Position numbers and translations under genes: made by a program
The notes under the pieces: generated by a model
The model's database searches: none
Seen by the model: the letters and a program-made list of their open reading frames with translations, nothing else
Told to the model about the DNA's origin: nothing
Part shown: positions 61,259 through 64,000 of the stretch, piece by piece
Position numbering within the stretch: the first letter of the stretch is position 1
How the letters are laid out: each line of letters starts with the position of its first letter
Source: Fimenecus sp052273625
Lineage (GTDB): Bacteria > Bacillota > Clostridia > Oscillospirales > Acutalibacteraceae
DNA: 64,000 nt
Assembly (NCBI GenBank): GCA_052273625.1
Contig: DAVZHW010000007.1
Location: forward strand, 9,668-73,667
Direction: 5' to 3'

Positions 61259-62290
61259 TCAGAAAGGAAGATAGCCCATTGATGAGTTTGTAACAAGTAC
61301 GGCAATATATCCTACATAAACACAAACCATCAAAGCGCCCTGCCAACGGTTGAGCTTTTTGGTAATGATTGTCGGTACAATCGCAATAAATGCAACCGCA
61401 AGGCATACGAAAACATCAAGATAAGCAGACTGCTTACCGATTTCAAGTGTTCCGTTTGAAATAAATGCACATACGGGAAGAATGAGCGTAATATCAATTA
61501 TATTTGCACCGATAATGTTACCGATTGAAAGCTCGGACTGCTTCTTCGCAATAGCGGTAATCGTTGTAACGAGTTCGGGAAGTGATGTTCCGACAGCGAT
61601 AATCGTAACGCCGATAATAGCTTCGGATACGCCGAGTCCTCTTGCGATAATTGTGCCGTCGTCAACGAGCAAATCAGCGCCTACGACAATTCCCAGTGCG
61701 CCGAGAACAAACTTAAAGATATTTACAAAAATGCTCTTTCCGTTTACTTCGGGTTTTTCATCATCTTTGCTTTCGCCGAGTGAGCTTTTGCCCTGAAGAA
61801 TGTTCTCAATCATAAATACGGCAAATATGGTTATCAATATAACGCTCTGCGCGGTTGTAAGGCTGAGATTGTTGATAAACAACGCAAGAGCCGCTACCGC
61901 AGCAATCATAAGCGTACCCTTGAACGCAACCTCTTTCCTCTTGACGAGGGCAGGCATACAGAGTATTGAAATACTCATTATAAGACCGATATTCGCAGTA
62001 ACCGAGCCGACGGCGTTGCCGACAGCCATATCGTTCTGCCCTTTTGCCGCAGCAATTACAGATACTATCATTTCGGGGAGAGTTGTCGCAAAGCTTACTA
62101 CCGTAGCGCCGATAATAAACTTCGGGATACCCGTAGCCTCTGCAATCCAGGTTGCAGCGTCAACAAAAATATCTCCGCCCTTAACTATAAGAACAAGTCC
62201 GATGATAAACATTATTACAACGTAAATCATATTGTCCGAGGGTACAGAGAGCAATGAAGCCAATGCGCTTGATATGTTCATTAAAAACAC
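61259..62290 (-). CDS. Calcium/sodium antiporter (CaCA family)
   Basis: 343 aa with two five-helix repeats. The alpha-repeat motifs are VSFATTLPEMIVS and AVGTSLPELVTTI, with the conserved ion-binding Glu. It exchanges Ca2+ for Na+ or K+. GTG 62290 is favoured by AGGA 7 bases upstream; ATG 62281 is an alternative. Confidence 0.92.
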   Translation of the reverse strand: MFLMNISSALASLLSVPSDNMIYVVIMFIIGLVLIVKGGDIFVDAATWIAEATGIPKFIIGATVVSFATTLPEMIVSVIAAAKGQNDMAVGNAVGSVTANIGLIMSISILCMPALVKRKEVAFKGTLMIAAVAALALFINNLSLTTAQSVILITIFAVFMIENILQGKSSLGESKDDEKPEVNGKSIFVNIFKFVLGALGIVVGADLLVDDGTIIARGLGVSEAIIGVTIIAVGTSLPELVTTITAIAKKQSELSIGNIIGANIIDITLILPVCAFISNGTLEIGKQSAYLDVFVCLAVAFIAIVPTIITKKLNRWQGALMVCVYVGYIAVLVTNSSMGYLPF

Positions 62291-62321
62291 CGTCTTTTCC
62301 TAATTTTATAGCAACCTGACT

Positions 62322-62349
62322 ATTTTAACATAAATATTTTATTAGTCAA
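62322..62349 (-). promoter_or_regulatory. Promoter of the Ca2+/Na+ antiporter gene
   Basis: Minus strand TTGACT (62344-62349), 16-base spacer, TAAAAT (62322-62327). Confidence 0.75.
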
Positions 62350-62392
62350 TACACATTTGAATTTATCGGGCGTGCTTTACATATATATTCCG

Positions 62393-62421
62393 TTGACAAA
62401 ACAGAATTATATCGTTATAAT
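62393..62421 (+). promoter_or_regulatory. Promoter of glnA
   Basis: Consensus TTGACA (62393-62398), 17-base spacer, TATAAT (62416-62421). The leader is about 55 bases; no GlnR-like TGTnA-n7-TnACA palindrome is seen. Confidence 0.92.
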
Positions 62422-62482
62422 TGTATATATTATGGCGTAGTATCGACGGATATTGCCCTGTTTTCATTAAAGGAGCAACGCA

Positions 62483-63805
62483 ATGGGTTACACCAAAGAA
62501 GACATTTTAAGAATTGCAGAAGAAAAAGACGTTAGATTTGTCAGACTTCAGTTTATTGATATTTTCGGACAGATAAAAAACGTTGCCATTACAAGAAGCC
62601 AGCTTGAAAAGGCTCTCGACAATAAATGTATGTTCGACGGCTCTTCCATAGAAGGCTTTGTAAGAATTAACGAGTCGGATATGTATTTGCGCCCCGACTA
62701 TGACTCTTTCGTAATTTTGCCGTGGAAGGACAGAACCGCAAGGCTTATTTGCGACGTTTACTGTACCGACGGCGTTACACCGTTCCTCGGCGACCCGAGA
62801 AATGTATTGAAAAAGGTTATGAAAGAAGCTGCCGATATGGGCTTTACATTCAATGTAGGTCCCGAGTGCGAATTTTTCCTTTTCCAGCTTGACGACGAGG
62901 GAAATCCCACCACTCAGACAGGCGACGTCGCGGGATATTTCGATATGGGTCCTGCCGATCAGGGCGAGCAGTGCAGAAGAGATATTTGTATGTGCCTTGA
63001 GGAGATGGGCTTTGAAATCGAGGCTTCCCATCACGAATGTGCACAAGGACAGCACGAAATCGACTTTAAGTTTGACGAGGCTCTTAAAACCGCCGACAAT
63101 GTAATCACATTCAAGCATGTTGTTAAAACATACGCACGCCGTCACGGACTTCACGCAACCTTTATGCCCAAGCCCGTTTACGGAATTTGCGGCTCGGGTA
63201 TGCATACGAATATGTCGCTTATGAGGGACGGTAAAAACGCATTTTACGATCCCGACAAGCAGTACGGACTTTCCGATACGGCATTACACTTTATCGCAGG
63301 CGTTCTCGCTCACATAAAGGGAATTACAGCGGTTGCAAATCCGCTTATAAACTCATATAAGAGACTTGTTCCCGGCTACGAAGCACCCGTATACATTGCG
63401 TGGTCAGCTTCAAACCGTTCAACACTTATCAGAATCCCCACCGCAAGAGGCATGGGCACAAGAGTTGAGCTTCGTTCTCCCGATCCCGCCTGCAATCCCT
63501 ATCTTGAAATGGCTCTCTGCCTTGCGGCAGGTCTTGACGGCATTAAGAGAGGTCTTATGCCTCCCGAAAGCACCTCAAAGAACATTTATGAAATGACGGC
63601 GGAAGAGCTCAAGGCTGACGGAATTGACAATCTTCCCTCAACGCTTGAGGACGCTATGTATGAATTTGCAAGCGACCCGTTTATCAAAAAGGCTCTCGGT
63701 GAGCATGTGTACGAAAAGTACCTCGAGGGCAAGCTTCGTGAGTGGAAGCAGTACCAAATGTGCGTAACAGATTGGGAAGTTAAGCGCTATCTTTCGAAGT
63801 ATTGA
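62483..63805 (+). CDS. glnA: Glutamine synthetase, type I-alpha
   Basis: 440 aa. Metal and substrate motifs: FDGSSIEGF, NVGPECEFF, GSGMHTNMSL, NPLINSYKRLVPGYEAP, and WSASNRSTLIRIP. The short length and missing adenylylation Tyr region place it in GSI-alpha, which is controlled by feedback and not by adenylylation. It makes glutamine for purine and pyrimidine steps nearby. AAAGGAG precedes ATG 62483. Monocistronic. Confidence 0.96.
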   Translation: MGYTKEDILRIAEEKDVRFVRLQFIDIFGQIKNVAITRSQLEKALDNKCMFDGSSIEGFVRINESDMYLRPDYDSFVILPWKDRTARLICDVYCTDGVTPFLGDPRNVLKKVMKEAADMGFTFNVGPECEFFLFQLDDEGNPTTQTGDVAGYFDMGPADQGEQCRRDICMCLEEMGFEIEASHHECAQGQHEIDFKFDEALKTADNVITFKHVVKTYARRHGLHATFMPKPVYGICGSGMHTNMSLMRDGKNAFYDPDKQYGLSDTALHFIAGVLAHIKGITAVANPLINSYKRLVPGYEAPVYIAWSASNRSTLIRIPTARGMGTRVELRSPDPACNPYLEMALCLAAGLDGIKRGLMPPESTSKNIYEMTAEELKADGIDNLPSTLEDAMYEFASDPFIKKALGEHVYEKYLEGKLREWKQYQMCVTDWEVKRYLSKY

Positions 63806-63843
63806 TGTAGTTGATACATAAACTTAATAACATTAAACGATTA

Positions 63844-63876
63844 AACGGCATAGTTTCAACTGTGCCGTTTTGTTTT
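63844..63876 (+). terminator. Terminator of glnA
   Basis: AAACGGCA and TGCCGTTT form the stem (with AGTT/AACT above), followed by TGTTTTG. Confidence 0.85.
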
Positions 63877-64000
63877 GCCGAAAATTGTATAATAAAAATG
63901 ACAGCACGGATTGAAAATATATCATACCGTAGGGACAGGGCTCGCTGTCAAGAGTAACATGGTAAACAAGGTGTGTAAGGACATGGTATACAAATTAGAG
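63877..64000. other. Right-edge non-coding stretch
   Basis: No coding region is supported in these 124 bases. They hold a 13-base direct repeat, ACATGGTAAACAA (63957-63969) and ACATGGTATACAA (63981-63993), one mismatch, starts 24 bases apart. It could be the control region of a gene beyond the window. Confidence 0.35.

Noticed and set aside
62507..63205. A 232-codon open frame antisense to glnA
   Set aside because: It lies wholly inside glnA, has no ribosome binding site or family similarity and reflects codon bias of the real gene.
1..64000. Phage, insertion sequence, toxin-antitoxin, CRISPR, tRNA or rRNA genes
   Set aside because: Searched by eye for transposase and recombinase motifs, regular repeats and RNA gene cores; none was supported.

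Overview
The window looks like a chromosome segment of a strictly anaerobic, Gram-positive-type Clostridia bacterium, most like the Ruminococcaceae/Oscillospiraceae. The support is an Rnf complex, a class III (oxygen-sensitive) ribonucleotide reductase, a radical-SAM HemZ, the Firmicutes-type recJ-relA-dtd-hemZ block, a yabM-mazG-rqcP block, an LCP cell-wall ligase, strong purine-rich ribosome binding sites, and several TTG/GTG starts chosen by those sites. I see no phage, insertion sequence, CRISPR array, tRNA or rRNA. The content is mainly core metabolism, arranged in long tight operons, each with a recognisable control element.

Layout. 0-7.5 kb: a small Cys-rich peptide gene, then (minus strand) apbE, a NusG-domain-II protein, a Gx transporter and rnfCDGEAB. 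7.6-10.6 kb: an iron-type alcohol dehydrogenase (+) and an NhaC-family transporter (-) behind a lysine riboswitch. 10.7-13.6 kb: nrdD-nrdG with NrdR boxes over the promoter. 13.7-22.7 kb (-): pyrimidine operon pyrC-carB-pyrK-pyrD-pyrF-pyrE-pyrB-pyrI behind a PyrR-type attenuator. 22.7-34.2 kb (-): purine operon purE-purC-purF-purM-purN-purO-like-AICAR transformylase-purD-purL behind a ZTP (pfl) riboswitch. 34.3-35.4 kb: azlCD. 35.5-40.0 kb (+): TetR regulator, MMPL/RND transporter, large lipoprotein. 40.0-44.1 kb: a cytidylate-kinase-like gene (+), then rqcP, hup, mazG and a SpoVB/YabM flippase (-). 44.1-51.9 kb (-): recJ-relA-dtd-MBL hydrolase-hemZ-nucleoside kinase. 51.9-61.1 kb: a CapD-type nucleotide-sugar dehydratase (+), and (-) an LCP protein, rfbA-rfbD-rfbB-rfbC and three glycosyltransferases. 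61.2-63.8 kb: a Ca2+/Na+ antiporter (-) and glutamine synthetase (+).

How the genes work together. The purine and pyrimidine operons give nearly complete routes to IMP and UMP; purB and carA are not in the window. Three classes of RNA control are visible: ZTP-sensing antitermination, PyrR/UMP attenuation and lysine-sensing termination. NrdR boxes control deoxynucleotide supply. The Rnf operon carries its own flavin transferase (ApbE) for RnfD and RnfG. A Rex-like palindrome between its promoter and the alcohol dehydrogenase promoter suggests NADH-linked redox control of both. The rhamnose, glycosyltransferase and LCP genes form a surface-polysaccharide unit.

Most notable points: a PurF that lacks the N-terminal catalytic cysteine and other glutaminase residues, a split PurH with a PurO-type IMP cyclohydrolase, two Rex-like operators, and a small Cys-rich hydrophobic peptide at the left edge. 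I did not find an unambiguous wholly new multi-gene system.
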